Source: Brevundimonas sp. (GTDB lineage: Bacteria; Pseudomonadota; Alphaproteobacteria; Caulobacterales; Caulobacteraceae). Taken from it: DNA of 64,000 nt. A program made the position numbers and the translations under genes. The stretch is taken from positions 434,001 through 498,000 of the forward strand of contig NZ_JAQSDY010000027.1 of the NCBI RefSeq assembly GCF_029946145.1, written 5' to 3'. Positions within the stretch are counted from its first letter, which is position 1, and each line of letters opens with the position of its first letter. A model generated the notes under the pieces. It ran no database searches. It was not told where the DNA came from and was given only the letters and a program-made list of their open reading frames with translations. Of the stretch, positions 36,442 to 47,090 are shown piece by piece.

Positions 36442-37182
36442 TCAGCCGTTCGCGCAAACCGGACAGTGCGGATCGGCGGCGATCCGCGCCACCCGGGATG
36501 AGCCGGCCAGACCGTCGTAGATCAGCAGGCGGCCCGTCAGGGGCTCGCCCGCGCCGGTGATCAGCTTGATCGTCTCCAGCGCGGCCATCGAGCCCACGAC
36601 CCCGGCCAGGGCCCCGATCACCCCGACGCGGGCGCAGGTCTCGGCGTCGGGCGGGACCCCGGGCGTCAGACAGCGGTAGCAGGGACGGCCCCGGAATACG
36701 CCGACCTGCCCGCTCCAGCGACCCAGGGCGCCCGACACCAGCTGAACGCCCGCCGCGACGCAGGCGGCGTTGACGGCGAAGCGCGTGGGAAAGTCGTCGG
36801 TGCCGTCGATGACGACGTCGCAACCCTTGATCAGGCGCGCGGCGTTGGCGCCGGTCAGCCGCTCCGCGACCGGCTCGATATGGACATGAGGATTGAGAGC
36901 GGTCAGGGCGTCGGCGCCTGCCTCGACCTTGGCGCGCCCGATGTCTGATGTGGCGAAGGATACCTGGCGCTGCAGGTTGGACAGCGCCACCGCGTCGTCG
37001 TCGATCAGCCGAACGGCCCCGACACCGGCCGCGGCCAGATACAGGGCCGCGGGCCCGCCGACCCCGCCCATGCCCACGACAGCGACGCGGGCGGCCTTCA
37101 GCCGTTGCTGACCGGGACCACCCACCTCGGAAAGGACCAGATGGCGGGCGTAGCGTTCGATTTCATCGTCGGAAAAGCTCAC
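36442..37182 (-). CDS. moeB: ThiF/MoeB/HesA family adenylyltransferase
   Basis: The 246-residue E1-like enzyme adenylates the C-terminal glycine of a ubiquitin-like sulfur carrier (MoaD or ThiS). It has the nucleotide motif VGMGGVGGPAALYLAAAGVG, the RQVSF motif near 75 and zinc-binding cysteines (CYRCLTPG and CPVCANG). The GTG start at 37182 has a GGAGAGGG site. The partner sulfur carrier is not in the window, so MoeB versus ThiF cannot be separated with certainty. Confidence 0.85.
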   Translation of the reverse strand: MSFSDDEIERYARHLVLSEVGGPGQQRLKAARVAVVGMGGVGGPAALYLAAAGVGAVRLIDDDAVALSNLQRQVSFATSDIGRAKVEAGADALTALNPHVHIEPVAERLTGANAARLIKGCDVVIDGTDDFPTRFAVNAACVAAGVQLVSGALGRWSGQVGVFRGRPCYRCLTPGVPPDAETCARVGVIGALAGVVGSMAALETIKLITGAGEPLTGRLLIYDGLAGSSRVARIAADPHCPVCANG

Positions 37183-37241
37183 CCCTCTCCGTTAGGCCGT
37201 GATCGGCCCGACGTCACGGGTTGACGTCACGAGGATTGGCG

Positions 37242-37631
37242 TCACGCCGCCGTGCGATACTCGAGTATGGCCTGGGCCTCGTTCGCCGTGATGCTCGACA
37301 GGCAGCTCAGACCCAGTCGCCCGAGCAGGGTGGCGGGATCGGAGCACAGCCCCATGGGTTCGGCGAGCATGCGCGCGGCGACCGGCGTGTCGACGAGAAT
37401 CCGGTGACCCGAATGGCGAGGATCGACCAGTAGCCGGCGCATCAGGCGGTCGATGTCGGTGCGCGCCCCCTCGATGACCTGAAGGATATGCCCCTGATGG
37501 AACATCACGCAGCTGGTGATGTGGTCGCGCCGGTTATTCCGTTCGGCATGGCCCAGAATCTGGGCGACAGACAGGGTCGACACGCCGGTCGCGCCGACCG
37601 CTTCGCTGGAATAGATAACGCGATGAAGCAC
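37242..37631 (-). CDS. BLUF domain blue-light sensor
   Basis: The 129-residue protein is one BLUF domain with a short C-terminal extension. The flavin-interacting residues expected for the family are present: Tyr7 (RVIYSS), Asn at 32-33 (ERNN) and Gln51 (ILQVIEG). The DPRHSGHRI segment is also conserved. Such sensors signal blue light through FAD. Here there is no output domain, so it must act by protein contact. The GTG start at 37631 is used. It is divergent from hslV. Confidence 0.9.
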   Translation of the reverse strand: MLHRVIYSSEAVGATGVSTLSVAQILGHAERNNRRDHITSCVMFHQGHILQVIEGARTDIDRLMRRLLVDPRHSGHRILVDTPVAARMLAEPMGLCSDPATLLGRLGLSCLSSITANEAQAILEYRTAA

Positions 37632-37774
37632 GATATTTGCTCCGACTACCTGAATGTCTGGAATGGATGTTCAAATTTACCGGGTTACATAGGCTAAAAC
37701 GTGACATGTTCTCGTTGTTGTATTTGCTCGACTTCCGGCTTGCCCCGCCGCATTTCGGTCGCCATGTCTGGGGC

Positions 37775-38332
37775 ATGACAAACGCGAACCCTTCCTTCCC
37801 CGACTGGCACGGCACCACCATTCTGGCGGTCCGAAAGGACGGCCGCACCGTGATCGCGGGCGACGGCCAGGTCTCCATGGGCCCCACCATCGTCAAGGGC
37901 GCGGCGCGCAAGGTCCGCGTCCTGGCCGGCGGCAAGGTGCTGGCGGGCTTCGCCGGAGCCACCGCCGACGCCTTCACCCTGATCGAGCGGCTGGAAGCCA
38001 AGCTGGAGCAGTATCCCGACCAGCTGGCCCGCGCCTGCGTCGACCTGGCCAAGGACTGGCGCACCGACCGTTATCTGCGCCGGCTGGAAGCCATGCTGCT
38101 GGTGGCGGACAAGACCTCGATCTTCACCGTCACCGGGGTCGGCGACGTGCTGGAGCCGGAACATGGGGTGGCGGCGGTCGGGTCTGGCGGCAATTTCGCC
38201 CTCTCGGCCGCCCGCGCGCTGATCGACCATACCGAGCTGGACGCCGAACAGATCGCGCGCCGGGCCATGGCGATCGCCGCCGACATCTGCGTCTACACCA
38301 ACGGCAATCTGACGGTTGAGGCGCTGGACTGA
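37775..38332 (+). CDS. hslV: ATP-dependent protease subunit HslV
   Basis: The 185-residue proteasome-like peptidase has the catalytic N-terminal threonine exposed after processing, at Thr14 in [13 protein letters not shown]. The core GDGQVSMG follows, and [14 protein letters not shown] lies in the second half. It forms a double hexamer activated by HslU. The ATG at 37775 matches alphaproteobacterial HslV; the open frame upstream is not conserved-looking. hslU lies 1 kb downstream, separated by a duplicated-domain gene. Confidence 0.96.
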   Translation: MTNANPSFPDWHGTTILAVRKDGRTVIAGDGQVSMGPTIVKGAARKVRVLAGGKVLAGFAGATADAFTLIERLEAKLEQYPDQLARACVDLAKDWRTDRYLRRLEAMLLVADKTSIFTVTGVGDVLEPEHGVAAVGSGGNFALSAARALIDHTELDAEQIARRAMAIAADICVYTNGNLTVEALD

Positions 38333-38397
38333 TCTTTCCGCGATTTAACGGGACAGGTCCGCGCTTATGGCGATGAATGGCGGCGGGAGATCTGCTC

Positions 38398-39321
38398 ATG
38401 CGCATGTTCGTCATCACCGCAATCATCGCCGCCGCTTCGCCCGCCGTCGCCCGGACGCCTGACGCCGCGCCCGTCGTGGCGGCCGAACGGGGCTTCGCGG
38501 CGGACGCGCCCTCGATGGGTATCGCCGGCAGTTTCAACAAATGGTCGACACCGGACGCCATCGTGATCGGCGGCGGACAGGTGCTGCGGATCGGAGAGGC
38601 CTATCCCGACGGCCCTCGTCCCGCTGACGAGCCACTGCTGGAATGGTGGCCGAATTTCGCGGGCATCTCGCGCTCGGGCGACATGGGCTTCACCACCGGC
38701 GGGGTGCAGGTCGGCGGACGCCGGACGGGGCACTATTTCACCGTCTGGAAGCGCCAGCCCGACGGCTCGTGGAAATGGGTCTACGACGGCGGCTCGGGGG
38801 CCAGCGCCGCGGACGTGCCGGGCCCGGACAGCGAGCCGGTCATCCTGCCGGCAGCCCCTCTTCCCGGCACCTATCGGAACCCGGCTCTGGACGTGGAAGG
38901 CATGACCCCGGCGCTGCCTTCCGAGGCCGCGATGGCGGCCGTTCAGGACGAGGAAGCCGCGCTGGCGGCCAAGGCGGCGGCCGACCAGAAGGAGGCCCAT
39001 CTGCGCGTACTGGCTGACAACGGGCGGCTGTACGTCGCGCCCCTGCCGCCGGCGATCGGGCGCGGCGCCTTTGCGGAAGCCTTGTCGGGCTGGCCGGCGA
39101 CGTTCGAGTTCGGGCGCACCGAAGGCGGCGGAGCGTCGCAGGCAGGCGACATGGTCTGGACCTACGGGCCCGCGAGCTGGACCCGTGACGGTCAACCCCG
39201 GCGGGGCCACTACGTCCGCATGTGGCAGCGGCAGGCCGATGGCTGGAAGATCGTTCTGGCCCAGCTGATCCCGGCCCCTCCCCCGCCGCCGGCGCCGCCA
39301 CCCCCTCCCGCTGCGGGCTGA
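38398..39321 (+). CDS. Secreted tandem SnoaL/DUF4440-like protein
   Basis: The 307-residue protein has a signal peptide ([18 protein letters not shown]). Two related halves follow, each ending in a block with GDM, then GHYxxxWxRQxDGxWK (residues about 100-127 and 260-290). This pattern is typical of the cone-shaped SnoaL/DUF4440 (NTF2-like) fold. A proline-rich tail closes the protein. It lies between hslV and hslU and probably shares their transcript. Ligand or activity is unknown. Confidence 0.75.
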   Translation: MRMFVITAIIAAASPAVARTPDAAPVVAAERGFAADAPSMGIAGSFNKWSTPDAIVIGGGQVLRIGEAYPDGPRPADEPLLEWWPNFAGISRSGDMGFTTGGVQVGGRRTGHYFTVWKRQPDGSWKWVYDGGSGASAADVPGPDSEPVILPAAPLPGTYRNPALDVEGMTPALPSEAAMAAVQDEEAALAAKAAADQKEAHLRVLADNGRLYVAPLPPAIGRGAFAEALSGWPATFEFGRTEGGGASQAGDMVWTYGPASWTRDGQPRRGHYVRMWQRQADGWKIVLAQLIPAPPPPPAPPPPPAAG

Positions 39322-39340
39322 GCCGCCCTATCTGCTTTCC

Positions 39341-40642
<1,302 letters not shown>

Positions 40643-40664
40643 GGGCCGCCACCGGCGGCGGGGC

Positions 40665-41126
40665 CTACCGGAGACCCGTCGACCAACCCTTTCGAATCGT
40701 GAGGGAGACCAGCGCGGCGGCGATTACGATCATGGCCAGACCCGTCTCGCGGGGATGCATGTCCGTCCAGCTCGGATAAAAACCGTCGCGCCGTTCGGCT
40801 ATTGTGGTCGCCAACAGGCAGATCAATCCGACGTTAAGAAACATCACGGCGGCGGCGATCAGCGCGGTCGTGCCGCCGGCGCGGGCTCCGCCTTGCAGAC
40901 CGATCAGCCCCGCTACGGCCACGGCGGGAAGGCCGAAGATCGGCAGGTAGAACTGCCAGGCAATGTCCGCCGAGGCGCCTCCCTGCATCCCCCATTCAAA
41001 TGCCCGGAACAGCCATTGGATCAGGCAGGAAACGAGGACGATCGCCGCAGCCGCGGACGCGGCGACGGGATGCAGCCGCCATGTTTCACTGTCGGCGTTC
41101 CGGAGGTTGTTCGGCGCTCGGCGCAT
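40665..41126 (-). CDS. Membrane protein of unknown function
   Basis: The 153-residue protein has four hydrophobic segments (about 20-40, 56-75, 82-105 and 130-150) and a short basic N-terminus. No family motif is recognised. The ATG at 41126 is preferred to one at 41180. Its upstream region holds a LexA-type site (41234-41248) shared with the divergent mmcB, 108 bases from this start, so SOS control is possible but less likely than for mmcB. Confidence 0.6.
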   Translation of the reverse strand: MRRAPNNLRNADSETWRLHPVAASAAAAIVLVSCLIQWLFRAFEWGMQGGASADIAWQFYLPIFGLPAVAVAGLIGLQGGARAGGTTALIAAAVMFLNVGLICLLATTIAERRDGFYPSWTDMHPRETGLAMIVIAAALVSLTIRKGWSTGLR

Positions 41127-41233
41127 TGGGACTCGTTGCAAAGCCAAGGATCGGACGCAATGGCTCCCTGAGTCGATCACAGAACTCCATCAGGAGCGAG
41201 GCGCGTAGTGACATACGCCCTGGCTTGAAACCG

Positions 41234-41248
41234 GAACACAAGCGGAAC
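41234..41248. promoter_or_regulatory. LexA-type SOS box upstream of mmcB
   Basis: GAAC-ACAAGCG-GAAC is an exact match (on the minus strand GTTC-N7-GTTC) to the alphaproteobacterial LexA operator. It ends 10 bases before the ATG of mmcB, a known SOS gene in Caulobacter. Confidence 0.8.
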
Positions 41249-41258
41249 ATAAAGCGGG

Positions 41259-41717
41259 ATGCCCGCGGAACTCCTGCAGATCGACCTCGTCTTCAGCCGC
41301 CCCGAGACGACCCTGTCGGTCACGCGCGGCGCGGCGCGGCTGATGGTGGATCTGGGCTATGCGCCGCTGCTGGAGGTGGGCCTGCCCAATGGCCGGCGGG
41401 CCGACGTCATGGCCATCGGGCCGCGCGGCGACATCGTCATCTGCGAGGTCAAGTCGGGGCTCGACGACTATCGCGTCGACCGCAAATGGGGCGAATACGG
41501 ACCCTTCTGCGACGCCTTCTATTTCGCCGTGGCGCCCGAGTTTCCGTCCGACATCCTGCCCGACCACCCGGGCCTGATCGTCGCCGACGGCTTCGGCGGG
41601 GCGGTGGTGCGCGACGCGCCGCTGGCCCCCCTGGCGCCGGCGCGCCGCAAGGCCCTGACTATCGCCTTCGCCCGGCTGGGGGCCATGCGGACGCTGCGCG
41701 ACTACGCCGCCGGCTGA
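41259..41717 (+). CDS. mmcB: MmcB family DNA repair protein
   Basis: The 152-residue protein is an MmcB/DUF2204-type nuclease fold. Motifs include RRADVMAIGPRGDIVICEVKSGLDDYRVDRKW (D and ExK as in PD-(D/E)XK enzymes) and YFAVAPEFP. In Caulobacter MmcB is induced by DNA damage and aids mutagenic or crosslink repair. The LexA box directly upstream agrees. The 3' end overlaps the convergent lipoprotein gene by 16 bases. Confidence 0.9.
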   Translation: MPAELLQIDLVFSRPETTLSVTRGAARLMVDLGYAPLLEVGLPNGRRADVMAIGPRGDIVICEVKSGLDDYRVDRKWGEYGPFCDAFYFAVAPEFPSDILPDHPGLIVADGFGGAVVRDAPLAPLAPARRKALTIAFARLGAMRTLRDYAAG

Positions 41718-42172
41718 GTCTCCACCACCGGCCCGCTCTCGCCTGCGGACATGATGGCCGCCGCTGAGGCGGCGCAGCCGCTCAGACTGGTCTCGCCGAT
41801 CCTGACCATGGCCGTCAGCGGATAGGTGCGGTCGCTCATTCCGTCCGAGCATTCGGTGGCGACGAGGGTGATGCTGAACGCCGTTCCGGCCGCCGTCTTC
41901 GACTCCCACGTCGCCGTGGTGCCCTGCACGACCGGCCGGGGCTGGGTCGCGCGGTGCTCGGGCGGCTCGGGGCTCGTATAGACCAGCTCCGTCCCGGTCA
42001 GCTCGACGCTCCAGAAAGGCTCGGTCCCCAGCGCCCGCAAAGGCTTGGTCAGATCAACGCCCGCCAGCGTCGGCGCCGGTTCGGCGGCCGGCGGCGCGGC
42101 CTCGGGCTCTCCGCCCTGTGAACAGGCCGACAGGGCAAGGACGGATGCGGCGGCGAGGGCGATCAGACGCAT
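41702..42172 (-). CDS. COG3650-type lipoprotein
   Basis: The 156-residue protein has a lipoprotein signal with lipobox LSAC. It also has a domain seen in COG3650 family members (LRALGTEPFWSVELTGTELVY, then ATWESKTAAGTAFSITLVATECSDGMSDRTYPL). Cysteines in TECSDGM and LSGCAA may form a disulfide. The family often occurs with HslJ or META domains and may relate to envelope stress, but no activity is known. Its end overlaps mmcB by 16 bases. Confidence 0.75.
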   Translation of the reverse strand: MRLIALAAASVLALSACSQGGEPEAAPPAAEPAPTLAGVDLTKPLRALGTEPFWSVELTGTELVYTSPEPPEHRATQPRPVVQGTTATWESKTAAGTAFSITLVATECSDGMSDRTYPLTAMVRIGETSLSGCAASAAAIMSAGESGPVVETQPAA

Positions 42173-42235
42173 GGGGGGTCTCCGGAATCTGCGCGCAAAA
42201 AGCGCGGCGCGGACGTCGCGGTCAAGTCCGGGGCG

Positions 42236-43192
42236 TCAGAGCCAGCCCTTCCGCTTGAACCATGCCAGCGGCAGCATGACCGACACCACCATGGCCGTCA
42301 GGGCGGCGGGATAGCCCCAGGGCTTGGACAATTCGGGCATGAAGTCGAAATTCATGCCGTAGATCGAGGCGATCAGGGTCGGCGGCAGCAGGGCGACCGC
42401 GGCCACCGAGAAGATCTTGATGATCGACGACTGCTCGATGTTGATCAGGCCCAGCGCCGCCGACAGCTGGAAATTGATCGAGGCGGCGATCGTGTGATTG
42501 TGCGCCGACAGGCTCTCGGCGTCCCGCGACAGGGAGCGCAGATGGGCGCGGGCCTCGCCCTTGCTCATCCGCTCGTCGATGCCGACGAAGGCGAAGATGC
42601 GCGTCAGCCCGGCCAGGCTCTGCTCGATGCGGGCGTTGGTCATCTGCGCCCGGCCCAGTTTGGTGATCAGCTTTCCGAACCCGACCGTCCTGCCGCCCGA
42701 GAAGACGTGGCCGGCGATGCCTTCAACCCGAACCACCGTTCCGGACAGGATGTCGGAGGCCCGGTCGATCACCGTCTCCATCAGATGCAGGAAGATATCC
42801 GTCCCCGTGGCGCAAAGCCGGGGCTCCCGATGCAGCTTTTCGACCATCAGGGCGAAGGGCTTGGGATCGACGTAGCGGATGGTCACCAGCGGCCCGTCGG
42901 TGACCACGAAGGTCACGGGTTCAACGCCCGGAATCTCCTCGTCGCCGTGGGTGATGATGTCGGCGGTGGCGTAGGTGGCGCCGTTCTCGCGATAGACCCG
43001 GCTGGACGCCTCCAGCTCGGCCATTTCCTCGCGCGTGGGAACCGACAGGCCGAGCGCCTTCTCGACGGCGGCCTCTTCCTCGATGTTCGGCTTGACCAGG
43101 TCGATCCAGACCGCGTCGGGCGGCAGCACCCAGTTCGAAAGCTCGACGGGCGGTTCACAGGCCGAACGGCCGGCGCAATAGACACGGATCAT
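42236..43192 (-). CDS. corA: Magnesium/cobalt transporter CorA
   Basis: The 318-residue channel protein has a long cytoplasmic domain and two C-terminal helices with the gating motif YGMNFDFMPEL near residue 283. CorA imports Mg2+, Co2+ or Ni2+ as a pentamer. The Arg/Lys-rich end (AWFKRKGWL) is typical. The start ATG at 43192 is 27 bases from the CHAP gene end on the same strand. Confidence 0.94.
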   Translation of the reverse strand: MIRVYCAGRSACEPPVELSNWVLPPDAVWIDLVKPNIEEEAAVEKALGLSVPTREEMAELEASSRVYRENGATYATADIITHGDEEIPGVEPVTFVVTDGPLVTIRYVDPKPFALMVEKLHREPRLCATGTDIFLHLMETVIDRASDILSGTVVRVEGIAGHVFSGGRTVGFGKLITKLGRAQMTNARIEQSLAGLTRIFAFVGIDERMSKGEARAHLRSLSRDAESLSAHNHTIAASINFQLSAALGLINIEQSSIIKIFSVAAVALLPPTLIASIYGMNFDFMPELSKPWGYPAALTAMVVSVMLPLAWFKRKGWL

Positions 43193-43219
43193 GCGGGAAA
43201 CCCGCGGCCGGCGATCAGG

Positions 43220-43744
43220 TCAGGGCTGACCCGAGGAGGCGTCCGCCGAGGCCATGAGCACGCCCTCGACGGTCTGGGCCGGGGCTTTGTAGATGAAACC
43301 GTAGGTCGGATAGACGGAGGTGCCCAGATCATGGATCGGGTTGTACCAGACCTTGACCGCGCTCCAATCACCCGAGGGCGAAACGTCGACCACGGTGACG
43401 TTTTCCTCGACCCGGCCGCGGCTGCCGCCCCAGTTGGCGTGGGTCACGCGGATCACCCGGTCGGTCAGGATGTCGGAGACGACGGCGACGTGACCCCGGC
43501 TCATCCGGCCGCTGGGCTGGAAGGCCAGCACGGCGCCGGTCTCGGGACGGCCGCCGGTGCGGAACTTGCCCTGGGCCTGCCGCCACCACGTCAGGGCGTC
43601 GCCGAAGATGTTGATGCCCGAAAACATGCGGGCGAAGGTCACGCACTGCCAGTACGGCTCATCGGCCTTCGCAACGGGCGCATAGCCCAGCGCAGAAAAT
43701 CCGAGGGTCGCCGCAACCGCGGCGGCTGTGAGCCGTTTCATCAT
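43220..43744 (-). CDS. CHAP domain amidase/endopeptidase, secreted
   Basis: The 174-residue protein has a signal peptide (FSALGYAPVAKA) and a CHAP domain. The catalytic set is Cys in YWQCVTFARMFS, His in RGHVAVVSDIL and Asn in VTHANWGG. CHAP enzymes cleave peptidoglycan peptides or other amides. It is located in the periplasm and may act in cell-wall turnover. It lies upstream of corA on the same strand. Confidence 0.88.
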   Translation of the reverse strand: MMKRLTAAAVAATLGFSALGYAPVAKADEPYWQCVTFARMFSGINIFGDALTWWRQAQGKFRTGGRPETGAVLAFQPSGRMSRGHVAVVSDILTDRVIRVTHANWGGSRGRVEENVTVVDVSPSGDWSAVKVWYNPIHDLGTSVYPTYGFIYKAPAQTVEGVLMASADASSGQP

Positions 43745-43779
43745 GCTGGCGTGTGTCCCCGACGTCCGATGACCAAGCC

Positions 43780-44922
43780 TTAGACGATAGTTTTCGTGGG
43801 TTGAAGAACCCTTTCAGGCGAATCCGTGTGCGGTTTTGTCGCACTTCGTCGCGCCCGACGCTGATCGGCCAGACCCCTCAAAGCCTTGCGGGCCGGGCGT
43901 TCGACCAGGTGATAGGTCGCCATCGCCGTGACCGGAATGGCCGCGACCACGACCAGCCACACAATGATGTGAAATCGCTTGTCGTCGGCCCCGGTCACCC
44001 GCGCCGCGACATTGGTCATGACCAGCAGCACCGGCGCGCAGACCATGTAGATCGAATAGCTGATCTCCCCCAGATAGACCGCCGCCTTCGACCCCATCAG
44101 GCCCGCGCGGGCGTTGTCCAGCGAACCGAGGCCGAGAATCAGCCCACCCGCCAGCAACACGGTCACGGGGTCCCACAGGCCCAGCGATGCGCTGACGATC
44201 AGGCCGAGACCGCTGATCAGGGCGACCGGTCCGGCGTACGGGACCGGCGCGCGGCGATAGACCAGGTACAGGGCACAGCCGAGGGCGAAACAGGGCACGA
44301 TCCTGAGCGCGCCCCAGCGGAACGTCGCCTCGGTCAGGGAGAAGCCGGCCAGCGGCTGGAAGATCGCGTAGATCGCCAGCGCCAGCGCGACCGCTCCCGC
44401 CACGGCCACGAACGGGCGATCCCGCAGTCGCCAGGCGACGAGGGCGTAGAGCGGGAAGGTCAGATAGGCGAACCATTCGGCCGAGATCGACCAGGACGGA
44501 TGGTTGAAGGCCGAGATCGGGGCCAGACCCCAGGCGTGGGTCATGGTCAGGTGGGCCGGCAGGGCGCGCCAGTCGGTCAGGCTGCCGTCGATGCTCAGAC
44601 CCGCCGCCGTGCCGGCGACCCCCAGGGCGACCATGCCGAACAGGGTGACCAGATGCAGCGGATAGACCCGCGCGATCCGCGCCCACAGGAAGCCGCCGTA
44701 GGAATACCGCTTCCGGCCCGCCGCCTCGAGATAGACGTGGCTGAGGATGAAGCCCGACAGGACGAAGAAGACCTCGACGCCCAGATATCCCCTGGTCACG
44801 GCCACAGGGACCCAACCCACATCCAGATGCGGCCACGCCGTATAGAGCACCACCCAGAGGGCGGCGAGAAAGCGGAGGCCGGTAAGGGCGCGCAGGTCGG
44901 GAGGGGTCTGAACAGGCGTCAT
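43780..44922 (-). CDS. Acyltransferase 3 family membrane protein
   Basis: The 380-residue protein has ten or so hydrophobic helices and the family N-terminus LRALTGLRFLAALWVVLYTAW, with the VEVFFVLSGFILSHVY motif near 52. Relatives (OafA/YrhL) add acyl groups to surface sugars such as O-antigen or exopolysaccharide. The acceptor is unknown and there is no sugar-synthesis gene nearby. The ATG at 44922 fits the family start. Confidence 0.9.
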   Translation of the reverse strand: MTPVQTPPDLRALTGLRFLAALWVVLYTAWPHLDVGWVPVAVTRGYLGVEVFFVLSGFILSHVYLEAAGRKRYSYGGFLWARIARVYPLHLVTLFGMVALGVAGTAAGLSIDGSLTDWRALPAHLTMTHAWGLAPISAFNHPSWSISAEWFAYLTFPLYALVAWRLRDRPFVAVAGAVALALAIYAIFQPLAGFSLTEATFRWGALRIVPCFALGCALYLVYRRAPVPYAGPVALISGLGLIVSASLGLWDPVTVLLAGGLILGLGSLDNARAGLMGSKAAVYLGEISYSIYMVCAPVLLVMTNVAARVTGADDKRFHIIVWLVVVAAIPVTAMATYHLVERPARKALRGLADQRRARRSATKPHTDSPERVLQPTKTIV

Positions 44923-45076
44923 GGCCAGCGAAGGTAGGCTCCTGTGGTCTAAGAACCATTAAACCGCAGGCAGGGCTGAGTTGTTTGTTTACGGTTGCCG
45001 GCCTATATATGGCGCGTCAGCCGGGTGTGGATTTGCGTCAGCGAGTCCCAGCTTCGGCCCCGGTTGGCACCTCATT

Positions 45077-45856
45077 TCATGGCCAAATCTTGCTGCCAAT
45101 CCCCGGGATGAGCGCGATCTTGTTCTTGATTTCCAGGACCGTTTGTTCAGAGCGGGATAAATTCGCAGCAAGCCAGACAGGGTAGCTTTCGCGAGGCTGT
45201 GGCAATGCGAGAAACGTTTCTATCTTACGTCTACCTATCCGATACCCCTTCAGCGTGAAGTAGGTCAGCATATCTACTGCTTGAATGATGCGGTTGTTGT
45301 GTGACTGCACAAAGTGGACGGAGTCGATGATCGACTGAACCTTCACGCTCTTGTATCCCCAAGTCGTGGCGAACTCTTTGAAGATAGCAAAGTCGTCAAT
45401 TAGATTTTGGCTCACTTCGTGGTTTTCGTCCGCAACAAGAAGCCCTAGTGCGCCCTTCCTCTGCAGATAGGGCTCGAGATTCTCGACGAGAAATTGAAAC
45501 GCGATACGGTGGGGATGGGCATTGGCAAACGACCGCAGCTTATCGACTCCGAAGTAGCTGAAACTGTCCGAATGTCGCGAAACGGCATCCACGATCTCGC
45601 CAATGGTGTCGATCCGGACTTGGGGCGCGACCCCCTTTGCCCATCCTGAGCCGCCGTACAAATCGGCTGCATGAAGCTCAAATCCCGGACGCCTACAAAG
45701 TAGGGGAAAGCGCCGGTTCACGACTTCGGCCAGTGCATCCTCGAGTGGCCGAACCTGCGAATCTTCAACCAGCAGACAACCGATCAAATGAATCGGTTGA
45801 TCGGGATCAGGTCGGGCGCCGGTGTTCCCGGATTCATCAAGATAAGCGAGGAACAA
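45077..45856 (-). CDS. DUF3800 domain protein
   Basis: The 259-residue protein has the DUF3800 signature: MFLAYLDESGNTG at the N-terminus (Asp7-Glu8) and IIQAVDMLTYFTLKGYRIG near 205-223. The family has an RNase H-like fold and is often near mobile or defence genes; its function is unproven. The only start candidate is a TTG at 45856, one codon after the in-frame TAG of the preceding lipoprotein gene. The region is visibly less GC-rich than its neighbours, suggesting transfer. Confidence 0.8.
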   Translation of the reverse strand: MFLAYLDESGNTGARPDPDQPIHLIGCLLVEDSQVRPLEDALAEVVNRRFPLLCRRPGFELHAADLYGGSGWAKGVAPQVRIDTIGEIVDAVSRHSDSFSYFGVDKLRSFANAHPHRIAFQFLVENLEPYLQRKGALGLLVADENHEVSQNLIDDFAIFKEFATTWGYKSVKVQSIIDSVHFVQSHNNRIIQAVDMLTYFTLKGYRIGRRKIETFLALPQPRESYPVWLAANLSRSEQTVLEIKNKIALIPGIGSKIWP

Positions 45857-45859
45857 ACG

Positions 45860-46228
45860 CTAAGCCGCGCATTCCGCTGGCCTGGCCTCGCCCGGCGCAT
45901 ACATCTCGCAGGAGCGATCGATCTCGCCCTGGATCATGGCGCAGGGATTGGCGGCGTTGCAGGGCGGATGGGTCGCGGGGCTGACGGCGATGCAGCGCTG
46001 GACCAGCCGGGCGGAGGCGTCGGCGCCGACCTCCGCCAGACAGGAGCCCGGCTCGCCGGTGGCGGCGGTCTGGTCCGGGACCTCTTCCTGCGGCGGCGCG
46101 TCGGCCGGCATTTCGGGCGGCGCGGCGTCCACCGCGGCGGGTTCGCCTTCGGCCGTCGTCGAGGCGGGCTGCTGGCAACCGCCGATCAGAAGGGCGATGG
46201 TCGCAAGGGCGAGAACGGTCCGGCGCAT
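45860..46228 (-). CDS. Small lipoprotein with four-cysteine core
   Basis: The 122-residue protein has a lipobox (IGGC), a Pro/Ala/Glu-rich linker and a C-terminal core with five cysteines (SCLAE, RCIAV, PCNAANPC and SCEMY). This core recurs in alphaproteobacterial hypothetical lipoproteins. It is anchored to a membrane facing the periplasm. It precedes DUF3800 by one codon in the same reading frame. No function is assigned. Confidence 0.7.
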   Translation of the reverse strand: MRRTVLALATIALLIGGCQQPASTTAEGEPAAVDAAPPEMPADAPPQEEVPDQTAATGEPGSCLAEVGADASARLVQRCIAVSPATHPPCNAANPCAMIQGEIDRSCEMYAPGEARPAECAA

Positions 46229-46304
46229 CAGGCTCTCCGATCAGTCGCGAGAAGGGTCACCTTAGGCATGGTTCGCGCCCCCGCGAAAGCCCGCCGGGCC
46301 GGGC

Positions 46305-47021
46305 TTATCGGCCCAGGGCGGCCCGCTGCATGGCGAACAGGTCGGCGCAGCCGCCCTCGGCCAGCTGGAACAGCCGGTCGAACTCGGCGCGGGTGAAGCC
46401 GCGCTTCTCGCCCGTGGCCTGGATCTCGACGATGGTCCCCGAGCCGGTCAGGACGAAGTTGGAATCGGCCTCGGCGGTGGAATCCTCCTCATAGTCGAGG
46501 TCCAGCACCGGCTGATCGCTGCACACGCCGCAGCTGATGGCCGCGACCTGGTCGAGGATGGGATCGGTCTTCAGCACGCCCTCGGCGCGCAGATAGTCGA
46601 ACGCGCTCGCCATGGCGACCCAGGCCCCGGTGATGGCCGCCGTGCGCGTGCCGCCGTCCGCCTGGATGACGTCGCAGTCCAGCACCACCTGGCGCTCGCC
46701 CAGCAGCTTCAGATCGACCACGGCGCGCAGCGAGCGGCCGATCAGCCGCTGGATCTCCTGCGTCCGGCCCGTCTGTTTGCCGCTGGCGGCCTCGCGCCGG
46801 CCGCGGGTGTGGGTGGCGCGGGGCAGCATGCCGTATTCCGCCGTGACCCAGCCCGACCCCTTGTTGCGCATCCAGCCGGGGACGTTCTCTTCCACCGACG
46901 CCGTCACCAGAACCTTCGTGTGTCCGAAGGTGACCAGGCAGGAGCCCTCGGCGTAGCGGTTCACGCCGGTCTCCAGCGTGACGGCGCGGAGTTGTTCGGG
47001 CGTGCGTTCGGACGGGCGCAT
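46305..47021 (-). CDS. rph: Ribonuclease PH
   Basis: The 238-residue phosphorolytic exoribonuclease trims the 3' ends of tRNA precursors. Typical segments are [37 protein letters not shown] and [20 protein letters not shown]. The C-terminal end includes [19 protein letters not shown]. The length is normal. It is divergent from hrcA, with 69 bases between the start codons, containing a likely heat-shock promoter on the hrcA side. Confidence 0.97.
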   Translation of the reverse strand: MRPSERTPEQLRAVTLETGVNRYAEGSCLVTFGHTKVLVTASVEENVPGWMRNKGSGWVTAEYGMLPRATHTRGRREAASGKQTGRTQEIQRLIGRSLRAVVDLKLLGERQVVLDCDVIQADGGTRTAAITGAWVAMASAFDYLRAEGVLKTDPILDQVAAISCGVCSDQPVLDLDYEEDSTAEADSNFVLTGSGTIVEIQATGEKRGFTRAEFDRLFQLAEGGCADLFAMQRAALGR

Positions 47022-47031
47022 TGCGGTATTC

Positions 47032-47063
47032 CTTGGAAGCGGCGGCTGGGGTGCTTATCCTGA
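47032..47063 (+). promoter_or_regulatory. Sigma-32 type promoter of hrcA-grpE
   Basis: CTTG at 47032-47035, 18 bases, then CTTATCCTGA at 47054-47063 fits the Caulobacter heat-shock consensus CTTG-N17/18-CYTATNTNNG at most positions. It is placed about 28 bases upstream of the hrcA ATG. Confidence 0.45.
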
Positions 47064-47090
47064 AACCGTGACCCTGTCCCCCGTGAAGAC

